Shown piece by piece: positions 36,391 to 45,583 of a stretch of DNA of 64,000 nt; position 1 is the stretch's first letter; every line of letters begins with the position of its first letter. The stretch is taken from NCBI RefSeq assembly GCF_004798665.1, contig NZ_CP039292.1, positions 1,674,001 through 1,738,000 of the forward strand, in the 5' to 3' direction. Under the pieces are notes generated by a model, which did no database searches, was not told the origin of the DNA, and worked only from the letters and a program-made list of their open reading frames with translations. The stretch comes from Actinomyces procaprae. GTDB taxonomy: Bacteria; Actinomycetota; Actinomycetes; Actinomycetales; Actinomycetaceae. The translations under genes were made by a program, and so were the position numbers.

Positions 36391-37155
36391 TCACTCGTCG
36401 TCGGTGTCCAGCTCGGCGGCGACCTCGGGGGTGATGTCCACGGAGGTGAAGACGTTCTGAACGTCGTCCAGATCCTCGAGGGCGTCAACCAGCCGCATGA
36501 CCTTGCGGGCGCCTTCGACGTCGACCGTCACCGTCGTGCCCGCCACGAACTGGGACTCGGCGGACTCGTAGTCCATGCCGGCCTCGGTCACCGCCGTGCG
36601 CACGGCTACCAGGTCGCCCGGCTCGGAGATGATCTCGAAGGACTCAGCGCCCTCGACGACCTCCTCGGCACCGGCGTCGAGCACCGCCATGAGGATGGTG
36701 TCCTCATCAATGCCCTCACCCTTGGCGACCTCCACTACGCCCTTGCGGGTGAAGTTGTAGGCGACCGAGCCCGGGTCCGCCAGGGAGCCACCGGTGCGGG
36801 TGAAGGCGACGCGCACATCCGAGGCGGCGCGGTTGCGGTTGTCGGTGAGGCATTCGACCAGGAAGGCAACGCCCTCGGGCCCGTAGCCCTCGTACATGAT
36901 GGTCTGCCAGTCGGCGCCGCCTGCCTCCTCGCCGCTTCCGCGCTTGACGGCGCGGGTGATGTTGTCCGCCGGCACGGAGTTCTTCTTGGCCTTCTGGATG
37001 GCGTCGAAGAGCGTCGGGTTGCCGCTGGGGTCACCGCCGCCGGTGCGCGCGGCGACCTCGATGTTCTTGATGAGGCGGGCGAACAGCTTGCCGCGCTTGG
37101 CGTCGATGGCGGCCTTCTTGTGCTTGGTGGTGGCCCACTTGGAGTGACCCGACAT
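36391..37155 (-). CDS. YebC/PmpR-type regulator or translation factor
   Basis: A 254-residue protein beginning with the hallmark [20 protein letters not shown] and carrying the family segments [20 protein letters not shown] and [20 protein letters not shown]. YebC proteins are described as transcriptional regulators, and more recently as helpers for translating proline-rich stretches. It precedes ruvC on the same strand, an arrangement conserved across bacteria. Confidence 0.95.
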   Translation of the reverse strand: MSGHSKWATTKHKKAAIDAKRGKLFARLIKNIEVAARTGGGDPSGNPTLFDAIQKAKKNSVPADNITRAVKRGSGEEAGGADWQTIMYEGYGPEGVAFLVECLTDNRNRAASDVRVAFTRTGGSLADPGSVAYNFTRKGVVEVAKGEGIDEDTILMAVLDAGAEEVVEGAESFEIISEPGDLVAVRTAVTEAGMDYESAESQFVAGTTVTVDVEGARKVMRLVDALEDLDDVQNVFTSVDITPEVAAELDTDDE

Positions 37156-37285
37156 GTGCTCTCCTTGTAGTCTTCCGTTGCTCCCGCCGCTAAGAGGGCG
37201 GGAGGGCGCTCGCGAACATACCTACGCCAAGTTTAGGGGATCGGTCAAAACGCGCCGCGCCTCAGCCCACCGTACCGCCAAGCCC

Positions 37286-37392
37286 CGTACCGAGGTCGGT
37301 AGATCTTACGTACCGAGGTCGGTAGATCTTACGTACCGAGGTCGGTAGATCTTACGTACCGAGGTCGGTAGATCTTACGTACCGAGGTCGGT
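37286..37392. repeat. 23-bp tandem repeat array with internal dyad
   Basis: Four identical 23-bp units (starting 37286, 37309, 37332, 37355) plus 15 bp of a fifth. Each unit contains the dyad ACCGAGGTCGGT, and AGATCT and TACGTA palindromes. The array lies in the 270-bp gap upstream of the YebC-type gene and downstream of the NUDIX gene. There are no unique spacers, so it is not CRISPR. It may be a multi-site operator or a repetitive extragenic element. Confidence 0.9.
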
Positions 37393-37426
37393 CGTTATGG
37401 CGGTGGTCACCGGCAGCGACGCCCCG

Positions 37427-38062
37427 TCAGTGCTCGACGACGTGACGCACGCGGCCGTCCCAGCCGTCCATCAGCTCACGGGCGAGGGCAGGCAGGATGC
37501 GGGGATAGACGGTCATGCCGGAGGCGACGGCGGCGTCCAGTTCGTCCAAGTCCCACCAGCGTAAAGAGTCCAGCACCGCTTGCTCCGTGTCCGTCCATCC
37601 GGAGCGATCCACACCTACGCCCGCCCCCAGATGCGTCACGAAGAACAGCTCATCCTGGCGACAGGTGACCCGGTTGAAGACGAACAGGGCCTCACGCTCC
37701 ACCACCGGGCCGACCAGGGCCGACGCCGGCAGTCCGATACCGGTCTCCTCCGCCAGCTCGCGGCGAGCCCCGGCGATGGCCGTCTCCCCCGGCAGCAGGC
37801 CACCACCCGGAGTGAAGCCCCACGAGTGGGTCGTGTCACCGAAGTCGTGGCCGATCACCAGCAGTATGCCGGGACGCGGCACCTGCCGCAGGGCGATCAC
37901 GCGCGCTGCCCGGCGGGACGGCAGGCCGACGTCGTTCAGGTGCCACTCGGAGGCGTCCAGGAGCTGCTTCCAGTCGGCCGGTACGCGCGATGGGTCACGT
38001 CCGTCGGCTGCGAGGGTGGCAGAGGGCGAGGGCAGTCCATTGGCGTCATCGGGTGAAGGCAT
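37427..38062 (-). CDS. NUDIX hydrolase
   Basis: About 211 residues with a full Nudix box: GGLLPGETAIAGARRELA followed by EETGI, near residues 96-119. It hydrolyses a nucleoside diphosphate linked to another group; the substrate is unknown. ATG 38062 is chosen, and a TTG at 38074 is also possible. The start overlaps the 3' end of the PrsW gene. In mycobacteria the equivalent locus next to pimA encodes a membrane segment plus NUDIX domain in one protein (recalled); here the two appear as separate genes. Confidence 0.88.
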   Translation of the reverse strand: MPSPDDANGLPSPSATLAADGRDPSRVPADWKQLLDASEWHLNDVGLPSRRAARVIALRQVPRPGILLVIGHDFGDTTHSWGFTPGGGLLPGETAIAGARRELAEETGIGLPASALVGPVVEREALFVFNRVTCRQDELFFVTHLGAGVGVDRSGWTDTEQAVLDSLRWWDLDELDAAVASGMTVYPRILPALARELMDGWDGRVRHVVEH

Positions 38063-39245
38063 AACGCTGCTCAACTATAGCCGCCAGCAGGGCGGACTCC
38101 TGTGCCGAGAAATCCGCGTCGGCATGCCCGTCGACCGCCTGCTGGCGCAACTGCGCCAGCGCAGACGCGCAGGCCAGGAAGTTGCGCATCGCATGAGCCG
38201 CTACCGGGCCCCGGCTCTTTGCCCAGCGACGGGCGGCCGCACGACCGGCGCCGGTGGTGATCATGGTGACCTCTGCGGGTGAGAACCATCCGGCGCGTTG
38301 ATAGTCGGCCAGTCGCTGCCGCATGGTCATGCGTTCGCTCCAACGCAGCCACACGACCAGGCCGATGGCGGCGAAGAAGAAGGGCATCGCCACGTAGAAG
38401 TACAGGGACGGCTCCGTGATCAGCATGCCGTTCCAGAAGGAGTGCAGCATGATTGCGCAGGCCAGGCCCAGTGGCGCTGTCCACAGCCAGGCCAGGTTCG
38501 AGCGCATTCGCGCACTCGCCCCGATCGCCAGCCCCGTGCAGGAGGTGAAGGTCACGTGGGCGAATGGGGAGGCGATACCGCGCATCAGGAAGGTGATCAG
38601 CAGCGCATCGGAGTACTGCACGAAGTACAGGATGTTCTCGGCGAAGGCGAATCCGCCCGCAACGACGGCGGCATAGACGATGCCGTCGACGGCACCGTTG
38701 AAGTTACGCCGCCAGAGCAGGAAGACGATCAGCACCCCCAGTCCCTTGGTCGTCTCCTCAACGATGGGCGCGGTAACCGCGGCGGAGAAGAACTGGGCGC
38801 CGGTCACCGATCCGGTGGCGGCCGAGACCAGCAGCGATGCGGAGGTGTTCACGAGCAACGAGATGACCGTGGCCACACCGGCGCCCCAGAGGAATGCGGC
38901 CAGCAGCAGCCCGGGCGGTTCGGGCTCCCACCGGTCGATCCAGCGCACGGTGACCATGACGATGCCGAATGGCACCAGCGCCAGCAGTATGGGGACGAGC
39001 AGTTCGGACGCCTCACCGGCAGTGGCGGAGATGATCCACAGCATCAGCAGCAGGCCGACGGCGCCGATGCACGCGAGCACCGTGCTGGCCACCGTTCCGC
39101 GACGGCGGTGCACCATCGCCTGGGGCGCCCACTGAGGAGCGGGCGCGGGCTGGGCGGCCCCGGCAGGAGGGTATCCGCTACGTCGGTAGCCGGGGCGCGG
39201 CGCCCAGGCGCCTCCGGGACTGGGACTGGGTCCGGGCACGCTCAT
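38046..39245 (-). CDS. PrsW-family intramembrane metalloprotease
   Basis: A 399-residue membrane protein with about nine helices. The protease motifs EETTKGLGV, FAFAENILYF and HSFWN contain the expected glutamate and histidine ligands for zinc. The N-terminus is a Pro/Gly/Ala-rich cytoplasmic segment. PrsW proteases cleave anti-sigma factors or other membrane substrates; no sigma/anti-sigma pair is nearby, so the target is unknown. It overlaps the LemA-like gene by 4 bp. Confidence 0.88.
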   Translation of the reverse strand: MSVPGPSPSPGGAWAPRPGYRRSGYPPAGAAQPAPAPQWAPQAMVHRRRGTVASTVLACIGAVGLLLMLWIISATAGEASELLVPILLALVPFGIVMVTVRWIDRWEPEPPGLLLAAFLWGAGVATVISLLVNTSASLLVSAATGSVTGAQFFSAAVTAPIVEETTKGLGVLIVFLLWRRNFNGAVDGIVYAAVVAGGFAFAENILYFVQYSDALLITFLMRGIASPFAHVTFTSCTGLAIGASARMRSNLAWLWTAPLGLACAIMLHSFWNGMLITEPSLYFYVAMPFFFAAIGLVVWLRWSERMTMRQRLADYQRAGWFSPAEVTMITTGAGRAAARRWAKSRGPVAAHAMRNFLACASALAQLRQQAVDGHADADFSAQESALLAAIVEQRYAFTR

Positions 39246-39943
39246 GCCGTTGTCTCCGCCCGCCCGTCGTCAGTCTCCACGACCGCGGCGTCGTCGATGT
39301 CGAAAGTCTGCGGCAGCGGCGCGTGGCCGGCCAGGTGCAGCGCCCGCACGTCCAGCGCGCCACGCAGCCGCCGGGCCTCGGCGACGTGCGTGTTGTGGAA
39401 GCGGCGCGCCAGCACGAGCCGGTAGGAGGCCCGGTCGAGGCGCGCCAGCGACTCATGCCCCCGCGGATCGCCGTCGAGGGCGGCACGCACCTGTGGGTCC
39501 ACGACCGTGCGAATCACGCGGGACAGGTCGGACTCGATGCGTGCGCGGCTGCGTGTCTGCTCGCCCGCGGGAGCATCGCGGCGGGGGGTCTCGGTGTCGA
39601 GTCCGTCCTCAACGAGTGGCCCCTCGGCGTCCAGGGCGTCGTACGCGGCGCGCGACAGGATCAGTGCCGAGGCCGGGTCCAGCAGCCCCGTTCCGGCGAG
39701 GTCGGCGGCGGCCTGGGCCCGGTGCACCAGCTGCGCCTCCAAGGTGGCCCGCGAGCCCAGCACCTGCCGGTGAAGTCGGTCCACACGCAGCGCCTTGGCG
39801 TACAGCGACCAGGCGACGGCCACCACCACGAGGGCGACCAGCAGGACGACGACTGCGGGCAGCAGCCAGCCCGGCAGCCCTCCGGGATGAGGCCCGACGG
39901 GGGCGGAGTCGGGCGGAATTGCGATCGCAATGGGCAGGGTCAT
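39242..39943 (-). CDS. Membrane-anchored helical protein (LemA-like topology)
   Basis: 233 residues: one membrane helix at about 25-48 (WLLPAVVVLLVALVVVAVAW) followed by a long helical cytoplasmic or exported domain with many Arg, Ala and Leu. The topology and the segment LARRFHNTHVAEARRLRG resemble LemA-type proteins. It lies 11 bp downstream of pimA and is coupled to the PrsW gene. The position matches the membrane portion of the mycobacterial protein next to pimA. Function unknown. Confidence 0.65.
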   Translation of the reverse strand: MTLPIAIAIPPDSAPVGPHPGGLPGWLLPAVVVLLVALVVVAVAWSLYAKALRVDRLHRQVLGSRATLEAQLVHRAQAAADLAGTGLLDPASALILSRAAYDALDAEGPLVEDGLDTETPRRDAPAGEQTRSRARIESDLSRVIRTVVDPQVRAALDGDPRGHESLARLDRASYRLVLARRFHNTHVAEARRLRGALDVRALHLAGHAPLPQTFDIDDAAVVETDDGRAETTA

Positions 39944-39954
39944 CTTGGAGTCCG

Positions 39955-41136
39955 TCAGTCGTCGAGAGCGTCACGCAGCCGCCCCACCATGGTGCGGAAG
40001 CCGGGTGCGACAGTGACGCGGGTGTGAGCGGTGGACAGTGCCATGTCGTACACGTCGAGGATGGCGTCGGTGACCGCGGACCAGTCGTAGCGGCCGACGA
40101 CGGCTGTCGCGGCAGCCCTGCGGGCATCCGCTGCGGCGGTGTCGGTCAGCGTGTCGATAATGGCGCGGGCGAGGTCCTCGCCGTCGCCGTTGCGGAACAG
40201 GGCTCCGTAGGCGCCGGCGCCGAGCACGTCGGAGAAGGCGGTCAGGTCCGAGGCGACCACATTGGTGCCCGCCGCCATTGCCTCCACCAGCACGATGCCG
40301 AATGACTCGCCGCCGGTCTGCGGCGCCACATAGCACGAGCAGGAGGCGAGCATGGCGGCCTTGTCCGCGTCGGAGACACCGCCCAGGAAGACCACTCGGT
40401 CTCCGTAATGAGACAGGGCGGCCCGCTGCTCCTCCGCCTCGCCGCGTCCGGCGATGAGGAAACGGGCCGTGGGGATGCTCTCCAGCACCGTCGGGATGGC
40501 CCGGGCCAGAATCTGGAGGCCCTTACGGGGCTCGTCCAGGCGTCCGAGGAAGGAGACGGTTGGCGCCGCCGCCGTGCCGACGAAGCGGGAGTCGTCCTTG
40601 GGCGCCTGGGCGAAGGGGGCGACCTCCACCCCATTGGGGATCACCACGGCGTCGCCACCGTGGTACTGGATCAGCGTGCGCCGGGCCTCCTCGGAGACGG
40701 CGATACGCGCCGTGAGCTTCTCCATCAGCGGCACCGCCACCGGGGACAGCAGTTCACGAGTGAGCGAACGGTCCATCGCCGCATGGAACGTGCCGACGAC
40801 CGGTCCTGCCGACGCCTGCAGCGCCAGCATTCCGACGCTGGGCGTGATGGGCTCATGGATGTGCAGCAGGTCGAAGTCCCCGGCGGCCAGCCAACGGTGG
40901 GCGCGCCTGGCGACCGCGGTGCCGAAGTTGAGCCGGGCGATCGAGCCGTTGTAGGGGATGGCTATGGAATCCCCGGCGCTGGTGACCCAGTCGGGCACCT
41001 CCAGCTCCTGTGAGGCCGGGGCGAGCACCTGGACCTCATGGCCGCGGCGCATCAGCTCCCGGGCGAGGTCCATGACGTGTACCTGTACCCCGCCGTGCGC
41101 ATCCAGTGAGTATGGGCACACGATTCCGATTCTCAT
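39955..41136 (-). CDS. pimA: Phosphatidylinositol alpha-mannosyltransferase (PimA)
   Basis: About 393 residues from ATG 41136, protein beginning MRIGIVCPYSLDAHGGVQ; the frame upstream lies inside patA and is not coding. It is a GT4-family glycosyltransferase that adds the first mannose from GDP-mannose to phosphatidylinositol at the inner membrane face. The acceptor-side loop HGGVQVHVMDLA and the donor-binding segment GGESFGIVLVEAMAAGT (E-x7-E) are visible. It overlaps patA by 4 bp (ATGA) and follows pgsA, the same order as in mycobacteria. Confidence 0.93.
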   Translation of the reverse strand: MRIGIVCPYSLDAHGGVQVHVMDLARELMRRGHEVQVLAPASQELEVPDWVTSAGDSIAIPYNGSIARLNFGTAVARRAHRWLAAGDFDLLHIHEPITPSVGMLALQASAGPVVGTFHAAMDRSLTRELLSPVAVPLMEKLTARIAVSEEARRTLIQYHGGDAVVIPNGVEVAPFAQAPKDDSRFVGTAAAPTVSFLGRLDEPRKGLQILARAIPTVLESIPTARFLIAGRGEAEEQRAALSHYGDRVVFLGGVSDADKAAMLASCSCYVAPQTGGESFGIVLVEAMAAGTNVVASDLTAFSDVLGAGAYGALFRNGDGEDLARAIIDTLTDTAAADARRAAATAVVGRYDWSAVTDAILDVYDMALSTAHTRVTVAPGFRTMVGRLRDALDD

Positions 41137-42137
41137 GCCTGTGGCTCCTGCTCTGCCGACCCGCTCCCGCGCCCGGCGGCCTCGGCGGCGTGACGGCGCG
41201 CGAGCCGCTCGGGGTCGAGGTCGGCGTCGAAAACCGGCTGAAGCATGTGCCAGTCGACGGCGTGCTCGGCCAGGCGGGGGGCGAGTTCCTCCACCCAGGA
41301 ATTCGTCCATGCGGTGACCCGCTCGCGTCCCTCCAGGCCAGTCGGCGCCGCCACGTGGCGAATGGTCAGCACGATGCCCCAGGGCGATCCCGCCCGCCGC
41401 CGCCGCTGACCCTCCAGGCGCTCATAGTGCAGGGAGGCGTTGTACAGGGGCACGCCGAGCCTGACCGCCAGGGCGGCAGGGCCCGCGGCCACGCGAGCCG
41501 GGTATCCCCCGAGCTCCGTCAGCACACCCGAGCTGGACAGGTCGCGGTCAGCGAGCAGAGCGACCACGTAGTGCCCCTCCTGGGCGGTCTGGACGAGCCG
41601 GTCGAACACCTTCTCCCCCCGGCCCTGGCCGATTACCCTCATGCCCAGTCCCTCGCGGAAGCTGACGAACTGCTCGAAGAGGTCGGCGGGCTCGAGCCGC
41701 TCCGCGACCGTGAGCACCTGGGCGAGTTCCTGGCTGGCCCAGGCTCCGGCGAGGTCCCAGTTGCCCATGTGCGGCAGCGCAATGACGATGGAGCCGCGGG
41801 AGATGTCGGCGTAGGCGCGCGGGTCAATGACCGGGCGCACGCACGCCTGAATCTGCTCCAGGCTCATTCCCGGCAGGGCGAAGGCCTCATAGAAGTAGCG
41901 CATGTAGGAGCGCATGCCCGCGCGCGACAGGCGGCGCACCTGCCGGGCCGTGGCACCGGGCAGCACCCGCGCCAGGTTCTTCTCCAGCTGGCCCACGCCC
42001 TTGTCCCCGCCGCGCAACCGCTGCCCCATCCAGGCGACGTCGGCCCCGAGTGCGGACAGCCCGTAGCCGACGGAGGGGGGTAGCTTGCGCACGTGCCGCC
42101 AGGCGAAGCGGTACAGGTCCTCGATGCCGACGCTCAC
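41133..42137 (-). CDS. patA: Phosphatidylinositol mannoside acyltransferase (PatA-like)
   Basis: About 334 residues from GTG 42137, which overlaps the pgsA stop by 4 bp. It belongs to the LpxL/HtrB lysophospholipid acyltransferase superfamily: H123-x4-D128 in PHMGNWD, plus RLGVPLYNASLHYERL and ADRDLSSSGV regions. It acylates the mannose of phosphatidylinositol mannosides. A frame upstream continues inside pgsA but is not coding. Confidence 0.92.
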   Translation of the reverse strand: MSVGIEDLYRFAWRHVRKLPPSVGYGLSALGADVAWMGQRLRGGDKGVGQLEKNLARVLPGATARQVRRLSRAGMRSYMRYFYEAFALPGMSLEQIQACVRPVIDPRAYADISRGSIVIALPHMGNWDLAGAWASQELAQVLTVAERLEPADLFEQFVSFREGLGMRVIGQGRGEKVFDRLVQTAQEGHYVVALLADRDLSSSGVLTELGGYPARVAAGPAALAVRLGVPLYNASLHYERLEGQRRRRAGSPWGIVLTIRHVAAPTGLEGRERVTAWTNSWVEELAPRLAEHAVDWHMLQPVFDADLDPERLARRHAAEAAGRGSGSAEQEPQA

Positions 42138-42772
42138 GGGCGCTCCCCCGGCTCGGTGTGCAGCAGCTGCGCGCGCGCCGCCATGATCCTCTGCACCACG
42201 GTGATGAAGGAGGCGAGTGCGATCACTCCGAGTGCTGCGGTCAGGACCCACTGCGGCGCTCCCGGTCCCACGGCGAGCACGCCGACGGCGGCGAGCACCA
42301 GGCGGTCGGTGCGCTCGGCGATGCCCACCGCGGCGGTGGCGCCCACGGACTCGGCACGTGCACGCGCATAGGGAACCGCGGCGGCCAGCACCACCACGCA
42401 CACGGCGACGGCGACCGTCCAGGTCCGCAAGGTGCCCGGCTCCATGTGCAGCGCCGCCCACACGGCCAGGGACCCGAAGACGGCGCCGTCGGCCAGGCGG
42501 TCCATGGTGGAGTCGAGGAAGGCGCCGAAGGCGGAGCTGGTCCCCGTCAGGCGGGCCAGGATGCCATCGAATGAGTCACCGATCAGGACAAGCGCCAACA
42601 GCACCGGGCCGAGGATGAAGTGCCCCTGCGGCAGGGTGAGCACCGCGACGGCGATCGTCGCCACCGTGCCGGCGACCGTGAGCATGTTAGGGGTGACGCC
42701 CGCCCTGGCGAGCAGCCGGGCGGGGACGGTGAACAGGGCGCGGGTCAGCCCGCGTCCGTGTTGTCCGAGCAT
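42134..42772 (-). CDS. pgsA: CDP-alcohol phosphatidyltransferase, phosphatidylinositol-phosphate synthase type
   Basis: About 212 residues from ATG 42772 (MLGQHGRGL). The family signature D66-x2-D69-G-x2-A-R-x8-G-x3-D87-x3-D91 is complete in GDSFDGILARLTG and GAFLDSTMDR. About six membrane helices follow. In this synteny (HIT-pgsA-patA-pimA) the enzyme condenses inositol phosphate with CDP-diacylglycerol, as in Mycobacterium, rather than making phosphatidylglycerophosphate; this is by position. Confidence 0.92.
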   Translation of the reverse strand: MLGQHGRGLTRALFTVPARLLARAGVTPNMLTVAGTVATIAVAVLTLPQGHFILGPVLLALVLIGDSFDGILARLTGTSSAFGAFLDSTMDRLADGAVFGSLAVWAALHMEPGTLRTWTVAVAVCVVVLAAAVPYARARAESVGATAAVGIAERTDRLVLAAVGVLAVGPGAPQWVLTAALGVIALASFITVVQRIMAARAQLLHTEPGERP

Positions 42773-42782
42773 GAGCGGGTCC

Positions 42783-43457
42783 TCAGTGGTTCGAGTTGGC
42801 AGGACGCTGCGGGTCCAGGCCGGTGGGTGCCGTGTCCCAAGCGGCGGCCAGTTGATCACGCTGATCGCCCAGGAGCTGGGGCACCGGCTTGGTCTTTCCG
42901 ATGATCGGCATGAAGTTGGCGTCCCCGGTCCAGCGCGGCACCACATGCTGATGCAGGTGGGCGGCAATGCCGGCGCCGGCCACCTCGCCCTGGTTCATGC
43001 CGAGGTTGAAGCCGTGCGGGCGGGAGACCGCACGCACGACTTCCATGGCTCGAGCGGTTAGCCGCCCGATCTCCGCGCGCTCGGCGTCGCTCGCCTCCGT
43101 CCAGTCCGAGATGTGCCGGTAGGGACAGATCAGCAGATGGCCCGTGTTGTAGGGGTACAGGTTCATCAGCACATACGCGGTCTGGCCGCGATGGACGATG
43201 AGGGCATCCGTGTCCGACCGCCCGGGAGCGGCGCAGAAGGGGCACTGGGCGGCGGAGTCGTCGGTGGGCTTGTCCTGCCCGCCGATGTACACCATGCGGT
43301 GAGGCGTCCACAGCCTCCCGAAGGGGTCCGGCGTGTCGGGCGCCTGGAAGGGGGCCTCGATACGGACGCCGTCGACGACGGTGCCCGCGAGGTCATCGAG
43401 CTCCCCGCCCCGGTGCCCCGAGCCGGATGTCACGAGCGGATCCGTCTGCTCAGTCAC
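42783..43457 (-). CDS. HIT-family nucleotide hydrolase or transferase
   Basis: About 224 residues from GTG 43457, overlapping the thrS end. The histidine triad is [10 protein letters not shown] near residue 176, and the PCPFC-like zinc region is represented by [12 protein letters not shown] proteins cleave or transfer nucleotide phosphates such as AMP-lysine or diadenosine polyphosphates. It sits between thrS and pgsA exactly as in mycobacteria. Confidence 0.93.
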   Translation of the reverse strand: MTEQTDPLVTSGSGHRGGELDDLAGTVVDGVRIEAPFQAPDTPDPFGRLWTPHRMVYIGGQDKPTDDSAAQCPFCAAPGRSDTDALIVHRGQTAYVLMNLYPYNTGHLLICPYRHISDWTEASDAERAEIGRLTARAMEVVRAVSRPHGFNLGMNQGEVAGAGIAAHLHQHVVPRWTGDANFMPIIGKTKPVPQLLGDQRDQLAAAWDTAPTGLDPQRPANSNH

Positions 43458-45492
43458 GGTTGAGCCTCTCCCCCGCCGGCTCGTTGACGCGCTCGGCGAT
43501 GACGCGGGTGATGTGCTCAACGGCCTCGTCAACGGGCACGCCGTTGGTCTGCGAGCCGTCGCGGAACCGGAAGGACACGGCTCCCGCCTCGGCGTCCTCC
43601 CCGCCGGCGATCAGCGTGAAGGGGACCTTCTCCTTGGAGGCGTTGCGGATCTTCTTGCCGAAGCGGTCGTCGGAGTGATCCACCTCCACGCGCACGCCCC
43701 GGGCGCGCAGCCTGGCGGCGACGCCGTCCACATAGGCGTCGAAGGCCTCGGCCACCGGCACCAGCCGCACCTGCACGGGTGCGAGCCAGGCGGGGAAGGC
43801 GCCGGCGTAGTGCTCGGTGAGCACGCCGATGAAGCGCTCCACGCTGCCGAGCTTGGCGGCGTGGATCATGATCGGGCGGCGGCGGGTGCCGTCGGCGGCG
43901 GTGTACTCCAGGTCGAAGCGCTCGGGCTGGTTGAAGTCGTACTGGATGGTGGACATCTGCCAGGTACGGCCGATGGCGTCCTTGACCTGCACGGAGACCT
44001 TGGGGCCGTAGAAGGCGGCGCCGCCCGGGTCGGGAACCAGCTCGAGCCCGGTGGAGTCGCACACCTCCTGCAAGGTGCGGGTGGCTGCCTCCCAGTCGGC
44101 GTCGGAGCCGATGAACTTGTCCTTCTTGGCGCCGTCCTCGTCACGCGTGGACAGCTCCAGGTAGAAGTCGTCCAGGCCGAAAGCCTTGAGAATGGACAGG
44201 AAGAACTCGATCTGCCGCCGGATCTCCTCGCCCGCCTGCTCCGGGGTGCAGTAGGTGTGGGAGTCGTCCTGCGTGAAGCCGCGCATGCGGGTGAGACCAT
44301 GCACCACGCCGCTCTTCTCGTACCGGTAGTCGCGCCCCATCTCGAAGAACTTCAGTGGAAGCTCCCGGTAGGAGCGTCCACGGGAGCGGAAGATCAGGTT
44401 GTGCATGGGGCAGTTCATGGCCTTGAGGTAGTACTCCTGCCCGGCCCTGGTGACGTTGCCCTCGGCGTCGCGCTCCTCGTCGGCGAGCATGGGCGGGAAC
44501 ATGGTGTCCGCGTAGTAGGGCAGGTGCCCGGAGGTGTGGAACAGTCCACCCTTGGAGATCTCCGGGGTGTGCACCAGGTCGTAGCCCGCCTCGATGTGCC
44601 GGTCGATGACGTACTGCTCGATCTCGTGGCGCAGGATGCCGCCCTTGGGGTGGAAGACCACTAGCCCGGGGCCGATCTCCTCCGGGAAGGAGAACAGGTC
44701 CAATTCGGCACCGAGACGCCGGTGGTCGCGGCGGGCGGCCTCGGCCATGCGGGTCTGGTAGGCCTTCAGGTCCTCCTTGCTGGCCCAGGCCGTGCCGTAG
44801 ATGCGCTGCAGGGAGTCACCGTTCTGGTCGCCCTTCCAGTAGGCGGCCGAGGAGCGGGTCAGGGCGAATCCGTTGCCGATGAGCTTGGTGGAGGGCAGGT
44901 GCGGACCGCGGCACAGGTCCTTCCAGGCCACGGTGCCGTCGCGGCGCACGTTGTCATACATGGTCAGGCCGCCCGCCCCGACCTCCACGGAGGCGGACTC
45001 GGCGCCGGCCCCCTTGGTCGTGATCAGCTCCAGCTTGTAGGGCTGGTCGGCCAGTTCCGCGCGCCCCTCGGCCTCGGTGATGTCGCGCCGCCGGAAGGCC
45101 TGATTCTCCTTGACGATGCGCTTCATGCGCTTCTCGATCTCACGCAGCAGCTCGGGGGTGACGGAGTCGATGCCGCCGAAGTCGTAGTAGAAGCCGTCGG
45201 TGATGAAGGGGCCGATGCCGAGGTTGACATCGGGGAAGAGCTCCTGGACGGCCTGCGCCATCACGTGCGTGGCGGAGTGCCGCAGGATGTTCAGCCCGTC
45301 CTCGCTGCCGAGGGTGATGGGTTCGACGACGGCTTCCGCCGGAATGACGCGGTCCAGGTCCCACGGCTCGCCGTCGACCCTCATGGCGACCGCTTCACGG
45401 TCCGCCGCGAACAGCGTCGCCCCCGTTGTGCCCGCATCGATTGTGCGCTCGGCGCCGTCGACAGTAATGGTGAGTGTGGGCTGGGGTGACAC
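43450..45492 (-). CDS. thrS: Threonyl-tRNA synthetase
   Basis: A 680-residue class II synthetase with TGS domain ([18 protein letters not shown]), editing domain with [11 protein letters not shown], catalytic core with [38 protein letters not shown] and the zinc ligand histidine [14 protein letters not shown], and a C-terminal anticodon-binding domain ([17 protein letters not shown]). Start GTG with AAAAGGAGC upstream. A perfect 14-bp palindrome abuts the ribosome binding site, so translational control is possible. Confidence 0.97.
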   Translation of the reverse strand: MSPQPTLTITVDGAERTIDAGTTGATLFAADREAVAMRVDGEPWDLDRVIPAEAVVEPITLGSEDGLNILRHSATHVMAQAVQELFPDVNLGIGPFITDGFYYDFGGIDSVTPELLREIEKRMKRIVKENQAFRRRDITEAEGRAELADQPYKLELITTKGAGAESASVEVGAGGLTMYDNVRRDGTVAWKDLCRGPHLPSTKLIGNGFALTRSSAAYWKGDQNGDSLQRIYGTAWASKEDLKAYQTRMAEAARRDHRRLGAELDLFSFPEEIGPGLVVFHPKGGILRHEIEQYVIDRHIEAGYDLVHTPEISKGGLFHTSGHLPYYADTMFPPMLADEERDAEGNVTRAGQEYYLKAMNCPMHNLIFRSRGRSYRELPLKFFEMGRDYRYEKSGVVHGLTRMRGFTQDDSHTYCTPEQAGEEIRRQIEFFLSILKAFGLDDFYLELSTRDEDGAKKDKFIGSDADWEAATRTLQEVCDSTGLELVPDPGGAAFYGPKVSVQVKDAIGRTWQMSTIQYDFNQPERFDLEYTAADGTRRRPIMIHAAKLGSVERFIGVLTEHYAGAFPAWLAPVQVRLVPVAEAFDAYVDGVAARLRARGVRVEVDHSDDRFGKKIRNASKEKVPFTLIAGGEDAEAGAVSFRFRDGSQTNGVPVDEAVEHITRVIAERVNEPAGERLNRD

Positions 45493-45504
45493 GGATGCTC
45501 CTTT

Positions 45505-45532
45505 TGATCAGCTGATCAGCTCGGCGCGAGCT
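45505..45532 (-). promoter_or_regulatory. Palindrome next to the thrS ribosome binding site
   Basis: TGATCAGCTGATCA (45505-45518) is a perfect 14-bp palindrome that ends one base from the AAAAGGAGC ribosome binding site of thrS. A second inverted repeat, AGCTCG-GCG-CGAGCT, spans 45518-45532. The arrangement would fold the leader near the start codon. A regulatory role in thrS translation or transcription is plausible but unproven. Confidence 0.4.
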
Positions 45533-45583
45533 GTACTGGTGCTCGCGCGTACGCACGGGATCATACCGAGTGCCGCCCGCAAC

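Noticed and set aside
37286..37392. Possible CRISPR array
   Set aside because: The units are directly adjacent with no unique spacers and no cas genes are present.
41137..41310. N-terminal extension of PimA
   Set aside because: The extra residues are Arg/Gly/Pro-rich and lie within patA; the PimA family starts at the ATG 41136.
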